Assembly: GCF_013409505.1 (NCBI RefSeq)
Contig: NZ_JACCBN010000001.1
Span: forward strand, 2,914,001-2,978,000
Reading direction: 5' to 3'
Length of the DNA: 64,000 nt
Source of the DNA: Actinomycetospora corticicola
GTDB taxonomy: Bacteria; Actinomycetota; Actinomycetes; Mycobacteriales; Pseudonocardiaceae
The stretch's first letter is position 1. Every line of letters begins with the position of its first letter. Of this stretch, positions 1 to 13,500 are shown in pieces. A model generated the notes under the pieces. That model saw only the letters and a list, made by a program, of their open reading frames with translations, was not told the DNA's origin and did not search any database. Position numbers and translations under genes: made by a program.

Positions 1-178
1 GACCCGTCGGACGGACCGTGCCGCCCGTAGGGGTGAACTTCGGGCGACCGGGAGACGACCTCCCGCCACCCGACCGGTCGCGCGGGGAGATCGACACTGC
101 TCCGACCGCGCGGTCTGCCGACCGTCACCAATCGGACACCACGCGTGATCCGTCCGACGATGGACCGACGTCCGTCTG
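1..178. other. Upstream flank with no recognisable gene
   Basis: GC-rich stretch before the first iron box. No reading frame with a convincing start, ribosome binding site or family signature was found. It may contain the promoter of the siderophore operon or the end of a gene lying outside the window. Confidence 0.4.
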
Positions 179-197
179 ACAGGTTAGCCTCGCCTAA
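179..197 (+). promoter_or_regulatory. IdeR/DmdR-type iron box upstream of the siderophore biosynthesis operon
   Basis: ACAGGTTAGCCTCGCCTAA closely resembles the actinobacterial iron box TTAGGTTAGGCTAACCTAA. It lies 34 nt upstream of the ATG of the ornithine monooxygenase. By analogy with IdeR/DmdR1 regulation, the Fe(II)-loaded repressor would shut off monooxygenase and NRPS expression when iron is plentiful. Two sister boxes precede the uptake operons. Confidence 0.75.
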
Positions 198-231
198 CTC
201 GACGCCCGAGTCCCTCGTCGGAAGGACCCTG

Positions 232-1587
232 ATGTCTGCTGTCCCGCAGCACCCCGCCGGCCGGGAGGCCGTGCTCGACGTCGTCGGGGTCGGGTTCGGG
301 CCCTCCAACCTCGCGCTCGCGATCGCTCTCGCCGAGTACGGCGACACGCACCCGGGGCCGCCGCTCTCCGGCCACTTCCTCGAGCGGCAGGAGCGCTTCG
401 GCTGGCACCGCGGGATGCTGCTCGAGGACGCGACGATGCAGGTCAGCTACCTCAAGGACCTCGCCACGCTGCGCAACCCGCGCAGCGGCTTCTCCTTCGT
501 GTCCTACCTCTACGACCGTGGTCGGCTCGTCGACTTCATCAACTACGGCAGCTCCTACCCCACGCGCGAGGAGTTCCACGACTACCTCGAGTGGGCGGCG
601 GACCGGGTCCCGGCGGACGTCGTGGACTACGGCACCGAGGTCACCGCGCTGCGCCTCGTCCCCGGGCCGGACGGACCCGAGGACCTCGTCGAGGTCGACG
701 TCGAGGGCCCGCAGGGCAAGCGCACCCTCACCGCCCGCAACGTCGTCCTCGGCACCGGACTCGTCCCGCACGTCCCGGAGGGCACGCCCCTCGGCGACCG
801 CGTCTGGCACTCGAAGGACCTGCTGCACCGGCTGCCCGAGATCGACCGCGAGCCCCGGCGGCTCGCGGTCGTCGGTGCCGGGCAGAGCGCGGCGGAGGTC
901 GTGGGCCATCTCCACCGCCGCTTCCCCGGGGCCGAGGTGTCGGCGATCTTCGCCCGCTACGGCTTCAGCCCGGCCGACGACAGCTCCTTCGCCAACCGCA
1001 TCTTCGACCCGGACGCCGTCGACGACTTCTACGACGCGCCCGCCGAGGTCAAGGAGCGCATCCTCGGCTACCACGGCAACACCAACTACTCGGTGGTCGA
1101 CGGCGAGCTCATCACCGCGCTCTACCGGCAGCACTACAAGGAGCGCGTCGCGGGCCGCGAGCGGCTGAAGTTCCACAACGCGTCCGAGGTGGCCGAGGTC
1201 CGCCCGCGGGGCGACCGCACGGACGTCGTCGTCGAGTCGCTGATCGACGGCCGCCGGACCACCGTCGAGGCCGACCTCGTCGTCTACTGCACGGGATACC
1301 GCTGCGCCGACCCGCTCGCGATGCTCGGCGCCGCGGCCGACGGCTGGCCGCGTGACGACCTGGGCCGGGCCCTGTTCCACCGGGACTACAGCGTGGTCAC
1401 CCCGCCGTCGGTGACCGCGGGGTTCTTCGCCCCGGGGGCCACCGAGCACACCCACGGCCTCACCTCGTCGCTGCTCTCCAACGTCGCGGTGCGCGCCGGG
1501 GAGATGGTGGCCGCCATGGTCGCCGCCCGCGACGCGGGCCACCGCGTCCCGGTCACCCGCCCGGCCGTCGCCGCCGTCGGCCGATGA
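232..1587 (+). CDS. L-ornithine N5-monooxygenase (siderophore hydroxamate formation)
   Basis: Flavin-dependent N-hydroxylating monooxygenase of the IucD/SidA/PvdA family. It is expected to convert L-ornithine to N5-hydroxyornithine with NADPH and O2, supplying the hydroxamate units of the siderophore built by the next gene. Seen in the 451-aa product: FAD-binding [10 protein letters not shown] (residues 19-28), NADPH-binding GAGQSAAE (about 215-222), and a C-terminal CTGY motif in the ATGY position of the family. The ATG at 232 has GAAGGA just upstream and leaves the iron box outside the gene; a longer in-frame start at 145 would swallow the box, so 232 is preferred. The stop overlaps the NRPS start (ATGA), so the two genes are translationally coupled. 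L-lysine as substrate is less likely given the hydroxyornithine code in the NRPS. Confidence 0.92.
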   Translation: MSAVPQHPAGREAVLDVVGVGFGPSNLALAIALAEYGDTHPGPPLSGHFLERQERFGWHRGMLLEDATMQVSYLKDLATLRNPRSGFSFVSYLYDRGRLVDFINYGSSYPTREEFHDYLEWAADRVPADVVDYGTEVTALRLVPGPDGPEDLVEVDVEGPQGKRTLTARNVVLGTGLVPHVPEGTPLGDRVWHSKDLLHRLPEIDREPRRLAVVGAGQSAAEVVGHLHRRFPGAEVSAIFARYGFSPADDSSFANRIFDPDAVDDFYDAPAEVKERILGYHGNTNYSVVDGELITALYRQHYKERVAGRERLKFHNASEVAEVRPRGDRTDVVVESLIDGRRTTVEADLVVYCTGYRCADPLAMLGAAADGWPRDDLGRALFHRDYSVVTPPSVTAGFFAPGATEHTHGLTSSLLSNVAVRAGEMVAAMVAARDAGHRVPVTRPAVAAVGR

Positions 1588-4500
1588 CGGTCACCGGCCG
1601 GCCCACGACCACCACGCTGCGCACCTGGCCCGACCGGTTCGCCGAACAGGTCGGCCGCCGCGGCGACGCCCTCGCCGTCGTGCACGCCGACGAACGGCTG
1701 ACCTACCGGGAGCTCGCCGACCGGGCCGCGCGTCTCGCCCACGTCCTGCGCGAGCGGGGCGCCGGGCCCGAGCGGCTCGTGGCGATCGCGCTCCCCCGCG
1801 GCGCCGACCTCGTCGTCGCGCAGGTCGCGGTGCTGTGCGCGGGAGCGGCCTACGTCCCGCTCGACGTCGACCAGCCCGCAGCCCGGGTGGCGGCCGTCCT
1901 CGCCGATGCCCGACCCGCCGTCGTCGTGACCAGCCGTCGTCAGGACCCGGGCAGCCCGGACGCCCTGTACCTCGAGGACGTCGACCTCGACCGGGGCCCG
2001 CAGGCCCCGCTCGACCCCGGCATCACCGCCGCGCACGCCGCGTACGTGATCCACACGTCGGGCTCGACCGGGCGCCCCAAGGGCGTCGTCGTCACGCACG
2101 CGGGGGTCGACGGCCTGCTCGCGACGCAGACGGAGCGGTTCGGCATCGGTCCCGACGACGGGGTGCTCGCCTTCGCGTCCCCGAGCTTCGACGTCGCCTT
2201 CTGGGACCTGTGCCTCGCGCTGCTCTCCGGCGGACGGCTCGTCGTCGTGCCGAGCGAGCTGCGGACGCCGACGCGCGAGCTCGCGGACTACGCGTGGGCG
2301 CACGACGTCACGTTCATGATCCTGCCGCCGGTGCTGCTCGCGGCCATGCCCTCCGACGTCGACCTGCCACCGGCCACCCTGCTCGCGGGCACCGAACGGG
2401 TGTCGCCGGAGCTGGTCGCCCGCTGGGGACGCGGCCGGCGGATGTTCAACGCCTACGGCCCCACCGAGGCCACCGTGAACTCCACGCTCGGCGAGGTCGA
2501 CCCCGACACCACGGCCGCCAGCGTCCCCATCGGCATCGCCGACCCGCTGACCACGGCGCACGTCCTCGGGCCGGACCTGCACCCCGTTCCCGACGGCGGG
2601 TCGGGCGAGCTCTACCTCGGGGGTCCCGGCCTGGCGCGCGGCTACCTCGGGCGCCCGGACCTGACCGCCGAGCGGTTCGTCGCCGACCCCTTCGGCGCGC
2701 CCGGCGACCGGCTCTACCGCACGGGCGACCTCGTGCGCACCGAGAACGGCGTCCTCGACTTCCGGGGGCGCACCGACGACCAGGTGCAGATCCGCGGGTT
2801 CCGCGTGGAGCCCGGCGAGGTCGAGTCGGCGCTGCGCGCCCGACCCGAGGTGGCCCAGGCGGCCGTGGTCGTCCGCGACGAACGGCTCGTCGCCTACGTC
2901 GTGCCGTCGCTGGACGACACGGCGGACGTGGCGGAGTGGGAGGAGCTGCACGAGCTGCTCTACTCCGCGGCCGACGCCGACGCGACGTTCGACGACGGGT
3001 TCGCCGGCTGGAACTCGACCTACGACGGCTCCGCCATCCCGCGCGAGCACATGCGCGCCTGGCGCGATGCGACCGTCGAGGCGATCCGCGCGGCGGCACC
3101 CGAGGCGCGCCGCGTGCTGGAGGTGGGGGTCGGGTCCGGGCTGCTGCTGACCGAGATCGCCCCGCACGTCGAGGCGTTCGTCGGGATCGACCTGTCCGCC
3201 GCGGGCATCGAGGGCCTCCGACGACGGGTCGCGCCGCTCCCCTGGGCCTCGCACGTCACGCTCGAGGCGCGCCCGGCGCACGAGGTGGGCAGCCTGCCCG
3301 GGCCGTTCGACCTCGTCGTCGTGAACTCGGTGGCGCAGTACTTCCCGGACGAGACCTACCTCCGGGACGTCGTCGCACAGGCGGCGTCGCTGCTGACCGA
3401 CGACGGCGTGCTCTTCCTCGGCGACCTGCGGCACGCGGGGCTGCTGCGTCCGTTGCGCAGCGGCGTCGCCCGGGCCCAGGGCCTGACCGGCGCGGACGCG
3501 GCGCGGGCGGTCGAGGCCGGGGTCGCGTGGGAGCCGGAACTGCTCGTCGACCCGGACCTCGTCTGCGCGGTCGGCGCGTCCCTCGGGCTCGCCGTGGACG
3601 TGACGGTCGAGCGTGCGCAGGTGCACGACGAGCTCTCCCGGTACCGGTTCCACGCGGTGCTGCGTCGTGGTCCGGCACCCGCGTCGGACGTCCCGGCGCG
3701 GCCGTGGACCGGCCGCGTCCCCGACGAGCGGCCCGTGCGCGTGAACGGCATCCCGAACGCGCGGCTGGCCCCGGACGTGGAGATCACCGGCGGGGTCGAC
3801 CCCGAGGAGCTGTTCGCGCAGGGAGCGGTCGGCGTCGCCCCCGACCCCGACGACCCGACGTGCCTGGTCGCCCTGTTCGGCGCCGGCGGGCCGGTCTACC
3901 TGCCCGCCGGTCCCGGGAGCGCGACCCGGCCGGCCCCGTTCCGCGACGTCGCGCAGGTGACGAGCGCCCTGCGGGCCGCACTGCGGAAGGAGCTGCCCGC
4001 GCACCTGGTGCCGTCCGGGATCGTGGCGGTCCCGTCGTTGCCGATGCGGTCGTCGGGCAAGCTCGACGTCGACGCGCTGCCGCTGCCCGACCCGGCCGCC
4101 GAGGTCGGCGGGGTGGCGCCCCGCTCCCCCCGCGAGGAGATGCTCGCGGCGCTGGTGGGCGAGGTGCTCGGGGTGCCGGGCGTCGGGGCGGAGGACGACT
4201 TCTTCGCGATCGGCGGCGACTCCATCGTCTCGATCGCGCTGGTGGTCCGCGCCCGCGCCGCGGGACTGGAGATCACGCCGCGACAGATCTTCACGGAGCG
4301 GACCGTGGCCGGGCTGGCCGCCGTGGCCGTCGCGTCCGACGAGGTGGAGGTGCCGGACGGGCCGCTCGTGTCGGGCCCGGCGGGAGACGCAGCGGAGCGG
4401 AGCTCGACCCTTCCGTCGGGTGCCGCCGACGTCTGGCCGGCGTCGCCGTTGCAGGAGGGGTTCTTCTTCCACGCGGCGGTGTCGGACGTCTACGTGGTGA

Positions 4501-7500
4501 CCGAGGTCGTGCGGTTGCGCGGGGCGGTCTCCTCCGCCCACGTCCGGGCGGGCCTGCAGGCGGCGCTGGACCGGCACCCCCAGCTGCGGGCCGGGTTCGT
4601 GCAGCGCGAGGACGGGCGCGTGGTGCAGGTGATCGCCGACGCCGTGGAGCTGCCGTGGCGGGAGGTGGACCTGCGGACCGCCGGCGGACCCGTCGACACG
4701 GAGATCGCCCGGGAGCGGGCGACCCGGTTCGACCTCGCGGCACCGCCCCTGCTGCGCGCGGCGCTGCTGCGGACCGCCGACGACGAGGCGCGACTCGTCC
4801 TGACCTTCGAGCACCTGGTCCTCGACGGGTGGTCGGTCGCGCTGCTGGTCCGCGAGGTCCTGGCAGGTACCGGCGTCGACGACACCGCACTCATGCGTCG
4901 GCGTTTCGCCGCCCTCGAGGTGTCCCGGGACGACGACGGGGCGGTGTCGGCCTGGCGCGCGGCGCTCGCGGACCTCGACGGTCCGACCCTGCTGGTCGAC
5001 GCCCTGCCGCCGGCCGACCCCACCCCACGTGACAGAAAAGCGTCGTTGCTTGCGTCCAGTGACAGCAACGCCACATCGTCAGCCGGCGCGCATCGCGCGG
5101 ACGACGATGTGGATTCCCTGGCGTCCAGTGCACGCAACGACGCTTTCCTGCCACCGGCGGAGGGGACACCACCCCACCGGCAGATCCGCCACGAGCTGGA
5201 CGCCACCACGACCCGACGCCTCACCCGGGCGGCCCGGCAGCGCGGCCTGACGTTCGGCACGCTCCTGCACGGGGCGTGGGGGCTGACCGTCGGGGCGCTG
5301 ACCGGGAGCCGGGACCTCGTCGTCGGGAGCACCGTCTCCGGGCGCGACGCGGGGCTGGACGGGATCGGCGAGGCCGTCGGCCTGTTCATCAACACGATCC
5401 CGGTGCGCGTGACGTGGGCGCCGGGCGACACCGCGGCCGCCGTCCTGGGCCGGCTCCAGGAGCGGCGGACGGATCTGCTGGACCACTCCGACGTCCCCCT
5501 CGGCGCCCTGCAGCGCGCCCTCGGGCACGGCGAGCTGTTCGACTCGCTCGTCGTCGTCGAGAACTACCCGCCGTCGGGCAGCACCGGGGACGTCGCGGTC
5601 GAGGGCGTCGACGTGGTCGACGCCGTGCACTACCCGCTCGCCCTCATCGCGGCGACCGGCGAGCACACCACGCTGACCCTCAAGCACGACGCCGCCCGGG
5701 TGTCGGCGGCCGCGGCCGACCTCGTCCTGGGACAGCTCGCGCGCACCCTCGACGCGCTGGCCGCCGACCTCGACGTCACCGTCGCGGCCCTCCCGTCCGG
5801 TGTCGAGCCCGTGCAGGACACCGACCACCCGGTCGACGCGCGCACCCTCGGGCAGCGCATCGCCACGCAGGTCGCGGCCACCCCGCACGCCACCGCCGTG
5901 ATCGACGCCGACGGCACGACCCTCACCTACGCCGAGCTCGACGCCCGGGCCGCGGGCCTCGCGCAGCGACTGCCACACGACCGCGACAGCACCGGCGACA
6001 CCGTCGGCGTCGCGGTCCCCCGCAGCGCCGACCTCGTCGTCGCGCTCGTCGGCGTCCTGCGCGCGGGCGCGGCGTACCTGCCGCTCGACCCGGACCTGCC
6101 CGAGCAGCGCCTCGCCGGGATGATCGCGGACGCGGGCGTCACCACCGTCGTCACCACGGCCGGGACCCCGACCCCGGAGGGCGTCCGGCGGGTCGAGATC
6201 GACGACACGACCGGCGACGCCCCCTGGCCCGACACCGACCACGACGCGGCCGCCTACGTCCTGTTCACCTCCGGCTCGACCGGCCGCCCCAAGGGTGTCG
6301 TCGTCAGCCACCGGGCCATCGACAACCGCCTCGCCTGGATGGACGCGACGTACGGTCTCGGGCCGGCCGACCGCGTGCTGCAGAAGACGCCGACCAGCTT
6401 CGACGTGAGCGTCTGGGAGTTCTTCTGGCCGCTGTCGGTCGGGGCGGCGATCGTCCTCGCCCGCCCCGGCGGCCACCGCGACCCCGGGCACCTCGCCGAC
6501 CTCGTCGCGCGCCACGCGGTCACGACGATGCACTTCGTCCCGTCGATGCTCGCGGGGTTCCTCGCCGACCCCGCCGTCACCGCGGACGCCTCGTGGGCCA
6601 CGAGTCTGCGTCACGTGTTCGCCTCCGGCGAGGCCCTCCCGGCCGGCGACGCCCACCGCTGGCACGAGCTCACCGGCACCGCGATCCACAACCTCTACGG
6701 CCCCACCGAGGCCGCCGTGGACGTCACCGCCCACACCGTCGTGCCGGGCGAGACCCACGTGCCGATCGGCGCGCCGGTCTGGAACACCCGCGTGCACGTC
6801 CTCGACCCCGCGCTCCGTCCGGTCCCGGACGGTGTGCCCGGCGAGCTCTACCTCGCCGGCGTGCAGCTCGCGCAGGGCTACATCGGGCGGCCCAGACTCA
6901 CGGCCGACCGCTTCGTCGCGGGCCCGGGCGGCGAGCGGTGGTACCGCACCGGCGACGTGGTCCGGCGCCACGACGGCGAGCTGGTGTACCTCGGCCGCGC
7001 CGACGGTCAGGTCAAGCTCCGCGGGCAGCGCCTCGAGCTCGGTGAGGTCCAGGCGGCCCTCGCGGCCGTCGACGGGGTCCGACGCGCCGCCGCGATCGTG
7101 CGCACCGACGGCCCCTCCCCCGCGCTCGTCGGGTACGTGGTGGGTCCCGACGACGGGGCCGCGGTCCGATCCGCCGTCGCGGGCTCGCTCCCCGAGGCGA
7201 TGGTGCCGAGCGCCGTCGTCGTGCTCGACGACCTCCCGCTGACCCCGAGCGGGAAGCTCGACCGGGCCGCGCTGCCCGCCCCGACCGCGACCCGCAGCGT
7301 CGCCCGCGAACCTGCCACCGACGCGGAACGGACCCTCGTCGCGGTGTTCGCCGAGGTGCTCGACACCGACGACGTCGGCCCGGACGACGACTTCCTCGCC
7401 CTCGGCGGCGACTCGATCTCCTCGATCGGCGTCGCGAGCCGGGCCCGCCGCGCCGGCGTCGACGTCGGCCCCGCCGAGGTGCTGCGGGGCCGGACCCCGG

Positions 7501-10500
7501 CCGGCATCGCGGCCCTCGCGGGCGACGGCCGGGCGGTGCACCGGCACGAGCTGGTCGCCCCCGTGGCCCCCGAGGACGTCCGCGCGCCGTACGAGGTCGC
7601 CGAGGTCTGGCCGCTCTCGCCGCTGCAGGAGGGCCTGTACTTCCACGCGACGATGGACGCCGGGGCCGACGTCTACGGCATCCAGGAGACGATCGACCTC
7701 GACCACCGGGTCGACGTCGCCGACCTCCGCCGTGCCGTCGCGACCCTCCTCGACCGGCACGACGCCCTGCGGGCCGCGTTCACCGACGCCGGTCTCGACC
7801 AGCCGGTCCAGGCCGTCGCCGCGCACCTCGACCCGCCCGTCTCCGAGGTCGACGCCCCGAACGTCACCGACGTCGACCGGATCACCGCCGAGGACCGCGA
7901 GCGACGCTTCGACCTCGCGGCCCCGCCGTTGTTCCGGGTCCTGCTCGTCCACGGCCCGGACGCCGACCGCATCCTGCTCTCCCGGCACCTGCTGCTCTGG
8001 GACGGCTGGTCGGCCTGGATCGTCCTCACCGAGCTCCTCGACGCCCTGCACGGCGGGGAGCCCGACCCCGTGTCCCTGCCCGACACCGGCTCCTACCGGG
8101 ACCACCTCGCGTGGCTCGGCGCCCAGGACGACGACGCGGCGACCGACGCGTGGCGGACCGCGCTGGCCGGGCTCGAGGAACCGACGCTGGTCGACCCGCC
8201 GTCCCCGCAGCCGTTGCGCGAGGACGAGCTCGAGCTCCCGGCCGACGTCACCGACGCCGTCCGGGCCCTGGCGCGGGACCGCGGGGTCACCCCGAACACC
8301 GTGCTGTCGACGGTGTGGGGGCTCGTCCTCGGCGTCGCCACCGGCCGCACCGACGTCGTCTTCGGCACCACGGTCGCGGGCCGCCCCGACGCCGTGCCGC
8401 ACGTCGAGTCCACCGTCGGGCTCTTCCTGACGACGGCGCCCGCGCGGCTCACGCTGCGCGCGGACGAGCCGGTCGGGGCCCTCGTCGAGCGGGTGCAGAC
8501 CGAGCGGCTGTCGCTCGCGGCGCACGAGTGGGTCGGGCTCGGCGCGATCCAGCGCTGCTCTACGCACCCGACCCTGTTCGACACCCTCTTCGTCTACCGG
8601 CCCGAGGGCGGCGAGGAGCGCATCGCCGAGTTCTCGGCCCGGCACGGCGTCACCGCCCTGCGCAACGCGGACGCGACGCACTACCCGCTGACCTTCGTCG
8701 TCACCCCGGGCACCCGCATGCGCCTGATGCTCGGGCACACCCTCGGCGACGCCGGGGCCCGGTGGCTGGACCGCTTCGCCCACCTGCTGCGTCAGGTGCT
8801 GGCCGACCCGTCCGCGTCGGCCGCCGCCCTCGACCCGCTGCTGCCCGACGAGCACGCGGCCGTGGCGGCGACCCGCGACGGCAGCACCGTCGACGTCGGG
8901 AACGCCACCGTCGCCGACCTGCTCGCCGAGCGTGCCGCCCTGGTGCCGGACGACCTCGCCGTCGTGAGTGAGGCGACCATCCGCCCCTCCGGCCCGCGCC
9001 AGGGGTCCCCCCACGCCGATGAGTCGGCCTCCCGCCGGGCGACCCGCCTGACCTACCGCGAGCTGGACGAGGCGGTCGACCGCACCGCCCGGCTGCTGCG
9101 TTCGCGCGGCGCCGGGCCGGAGACGGTCGTGGCGCTCGCCGTCCCGCGCAGCGCGGAGACCGTGATCGCGCTGTTCGCGGTGCTGCGCGCGGGCGCGGCG
9201 TACCTGCCGCTGGAGCTCGACCACCCGGCCGAACGTCTCGTGGAGACGATGCGCGACGCGCGCCCCGTCGTCCTGCTGACGGTGTCCGCGGTGGCACCGA
9301 CGCTGGCCGACGCCGACGTGCCCGCGCTGGTGATCGACGACCCCGACGTCCTCACCGAGCGCGCGGCGCTGCCCACCGGGCCGCTCGAGGACGTCGACGG
9401 CTTCGCCCGCGACGACCCCGCCCGGCTCGACCGGCCCGCGTACGTCATCTACACGTCGGGCTCGACCGGGAGGCCGAAGGGCGTCGTCACGCCCTACCGG
9501 GGCCTGACCGGGATGCAGCTCAACCACCGCACCGAGATCTTCGAGCCGGTGATCGCGGCGGCGGGGGGCCGGCGGCTGCGGATCGCGCACACCGTGTCGT
9601 TCGCCTTCGACATGTCGTGGGAGGAGCTGCTCTGGCTGGTCGAGGGCCACGAGGTGCACGTCCTCGACGAGGAGCTGCGCCGCGACGCGACGCGGCTCGT
9701 GGAGCACGCGCGCACCGAGCACGTCGACGTCGTCAACGTGACGCCGACGTACGCGGAGGCGCTGCTGGAGGAGGGCCTGCTGGCAGACCGCCCCATGCCG
9801 CTGGTTCTGCTCGGCGGCGAGGCGGTGTCGGACACGCTGTGGACCGCGCTGCGCGAGGCCGACGGCGTCCTCGGCTACAACCTCTACGGCCCCACCGAGT
9901 ACACGATCAACACGTTGGGCGCGGGGACCGCCGACTCGACCACGCCCGCCGTCGGGAAACCCATCGTCAACACGCGGGCGCACGTGCTGGACCCGTGGCT
10001 CCGTCCGGTCCCGGACGGTGTGCCCGGGGAGCTCTACATCGCCGGCGACGGCCTGGCGCGGGGCTACCTCGACCGCTTCGGACTGACCGCGGAGCGGTTC
10101 GTCGCCGACGCCGACGGTGGGCGGATGTACCGCACCGGCGACCTCGTCCGGCGACGCCCCGACGGCATCCTCGACTACCTCGGGCGGACCGACGACCAGG
10201 TCAAGATCCGGGGCCACCGGGTGGAGCCGGGTGAGGTCGCGGCGGCGGTGTCGACGCTGGTCGGGGTGCATCGGGCCGCCGTCGTCGCCGACCGGCGGGG
10301 ACCGGGCGGGGCACGTCTGGTCGCCTATGTCGTGGGCCGGACCGACGGTGTGCGCGACGAGCTCCGCACCCGGCTGCCCGACCACCTCGTGCCGGCCGCC
10401 GTCGTGGCGGTCGACGACCTCCCGCTGACGGTCAACGGCAAGCTCGACGTCGGGGCGCTCCCCGCGCCGGGCCTCGCGTCCCCGGGCAGCGGCCGGCCGC

Positions 10501-13500
10501 CGGCCGGACCGGTCGAGGAGACGGTGTGCGGACTCTTCGCCGACGTGCTGGGCCTGGAGCGGGTCGGGCCCGACGACGCGTTCTTCGACCTCGGCGGGCA
10601 CTCGCTGCTCGCGACGCGGCTGCTCTCCCGGGCCCGGACGGCGCTGGCCGCCGACCTGACGTTGCGGGACCTCTTCGACGCGCCGACGCCCGCCGGCCTC
10701 GCGGCCCTCGCGGGTGCGGGCACGGGCTCGGTACGGCCGGAACTCGTCCACCGCGAGGTCGACGGCCCCGTGCCGCTCTCCCCCGCCCAGCAGCGGCTGT
10801 GGATGCTCGCCCAGCTCGACGGGGCGGGCGCGGCCTACCACTACCCCCTGGTGGTGCGGCTGACCGGCGAGCTCGACACGGACGCGCTCGAGGCGGCGCT
10901 GACCGACGTCGTCGCCCGCCACGCGCCGTTGCGGACCGTGGTGTCCGGGGAGGAGCAGCGGATCCTCGAGCGGCCGACCGTCCGCCTCGCGAGGGCGACC
11001 GGGGATGTGGCGGAGCGGGTCGACGCCGAGGTCGCCCGTCCCTTCGCCCTGGACCGCGAGCTGCCGGTGCGGGCGCTGCTGATCGCCGACGGCTCCGACC
11101 ACGACGGGCACGTGCTCGTCCTGACGCTGCACCACATCGCCACCGACGAGTGGTCGGACCGCCCGTTCGCCGACGACCTCGCCACCGCCTACGCGGCCCG
11201 GCGGGCCGGGCGCGCGCCCGAGTTCGAGCCGCTGCCGGTCGACTACACCGACTACACGCGCTGGCAGGCCGACCTGCTCGACGCGGTGGGGGCCGACCAG
11301 CTCGCGTTCTGGGCCCGCACGCTCGACGGTGCGCCCGAGGAGTTGGTGCTGCCGACCGACCGGCCCCGTCCGGCCCGGCCGACCTTCACCGGCGGCACGG
11401 TGACCCTCCCGCTCGACCCCGAGATCAGCGCGGGTCTGCGAACCCTCGCCGCCGACCGCGGCGCGAGCACCTTCATGGTGCTGCAGGCCGCCGTGGCGAC
11501 GCTGCTCTCGCGGGTCGGGGCGGGCGTGGACCTGCCCCTGGGCGCGCCGGTCGCGGGGCGGGACGACCCCCGGCTCGACGACCTCGTCGGGTTCTTCGTC
11601 AACACGGTGGTCCTGCGGACCGACCTCTCCGGCGCGCCCGGGTTCGCCGAGCTCGTCGACCGGGTCCGGGAGACCGACCTCGCCGCGTTCGCGCACGCCG
11701 ACGTGCCGTTCGAGGCGGTCGTGGCGCACCTCGACCCGTCGCGCACCGCCGCGCGCACCCCGCTGTTCCAGGTGATGGTCGGCCACCACGTGCGCTCCGG
11801 GGCGCCGCTCGCCCTCGAAGGGGTCGAGGCGGCCGAGGTCGACGTCGCGCACCGCACGGCGATGTTCGACCTGGTGTTCAGCTTCGCCGAGCACGACGGC
11901 GAGCTGACCCTGCACCTCGAGTACGCCGCCGACCTGTTCGACGCGGAGTCCGCCCGGCAGCTGGCGGCCCGGTTCGCGGTGGTGGCCCGGACGGTGGTCG
12001 GGTCGCCGGACAGCCCGGTCGACGACCTCGACGTGCTGCTCGCCGGCGAGCGGGAGGCCCTCGCCCGCTTCGGCGGTTCCGCCGCGGCGCGTGCCGTCGA
12101 GGAGGAGACGCTGACGGCCGCCTTCGCACGGTGGGTGGCGACGACGCCGGACGCGGTCGCGGTGGCCGACGTCGACCGGGAACTCTCCTACGCCGAGCTC
12201 GACCGGCTCGCCGCGGGCATCGCCTCGGTGCTGACCGACGTCGCCCCGGGGGACGTCGTCGGCGTCGCGGTCCCGCGGTCGGTCACGATGGTCGCGACGG
12301 TGCTCGCCGTGCTCCGTCGCGGCGCCGCCTGGCTGCCGCTCGACCTCGCCCACCCGGCCGACCGCCTGGAGCACATGATCGTCGACTCGGGCGCGGCGCT
12401 CGTCGTCGCGACCCGGGAGACCGAGCCCGCCCTCCCCGACGTCGGGAAGTGCCTGGTCCTGCCGGACGTCCTTCCCGACGCCGGGCCGGGGCCGGTCGCG
12501 CTGCCGCTCGCGGCGACCGCGTACGTGATCTACACGTCCGGGTCGACGGGGCGCCCCAAGGGCGTCGCCGTGCCGCACGAGGGCGTCGCGTCGCTCGCGG
12601 CGACCGCGGTGGACCGGATGGGGGTGACGGCGGGCTCGCGGGTGCTGCAGTTCGCGTCGGTCGGCTTCGACGTCGCGGCGCTCGAACTGACCATGGGGCT
12701 GACCCTCGGCGCGCGCCTCGTGGTGCTGCCGGACGAGGCCCGGGTCGCCGGGCCGGTACTGACGACGTTCCTGCGGGAGCACCGGATCAGCCACGCGATC
12801 CTGCCGCCGTCGCTGGTGGCGGCCCTGCCCGACGACGCCACGATCCCCGACGGGACCACCGTCCTCGTCGGGACCGAGACCGTGCCCCCCGCCGTCGTCG
12901 CGCGGTGGGCGGAACGCCTCGACCTGTTCGTGGCCTACGGACTCACCGAGGCGACCGTGAACTCGACGTTGTGGCGGGCCCGGCCCGACCACGTCGGGCC
13001 GCTGCCGATCGGCGAGCCGGACCCGAACACCGTGGTCCGCATCCTCGACGGGCGGCTGCGGCCGGTGCCGCCGGGCGTGGCGGGCGACCTCTACGTCGGG
13101 GGCCGCGGCCTCGCCCACGGCTACCTCGGGAAGTCCGCGCTGACGGCAGGTCGGTTCGTCGCCGCTCCGGACGGCGCGCGGCTCTACCGGACCGGCGACC
13201 GCGCGCGGTGGCGGGCGGACGGCGACGTCGACTTCCTCGGACGCGACGACGACCAGGTCAAGGTCCGCGGCGTGCGCATCGAGCCGGGCGAGGTGGCGGC
13301 CGCGCTGGCCGACCACCCCGAGGTGCGGCAGGCCGTCGTCGTGGCCGACCGCGACGGGGACCTGACCCGCCTGGTCGGCTACGTGACGCCGGAGTCCTCC
13401 CCCGTCGCTTCGCTCGCCCCTGCTGGGGCGCCGGATCCGGCCGCCGTCCGCGAGCACGCCGCGGCGCGGTTGCCGGAACACATGGTGCCGTCGCTGGTGC

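Noticed and set aside
1386..4814. 1142-codon minus-strand frame over the monooxygenase/NRPS junction
   Set aside because: Antisense shadow without motifs. It would also overlap two strongly supported genes.
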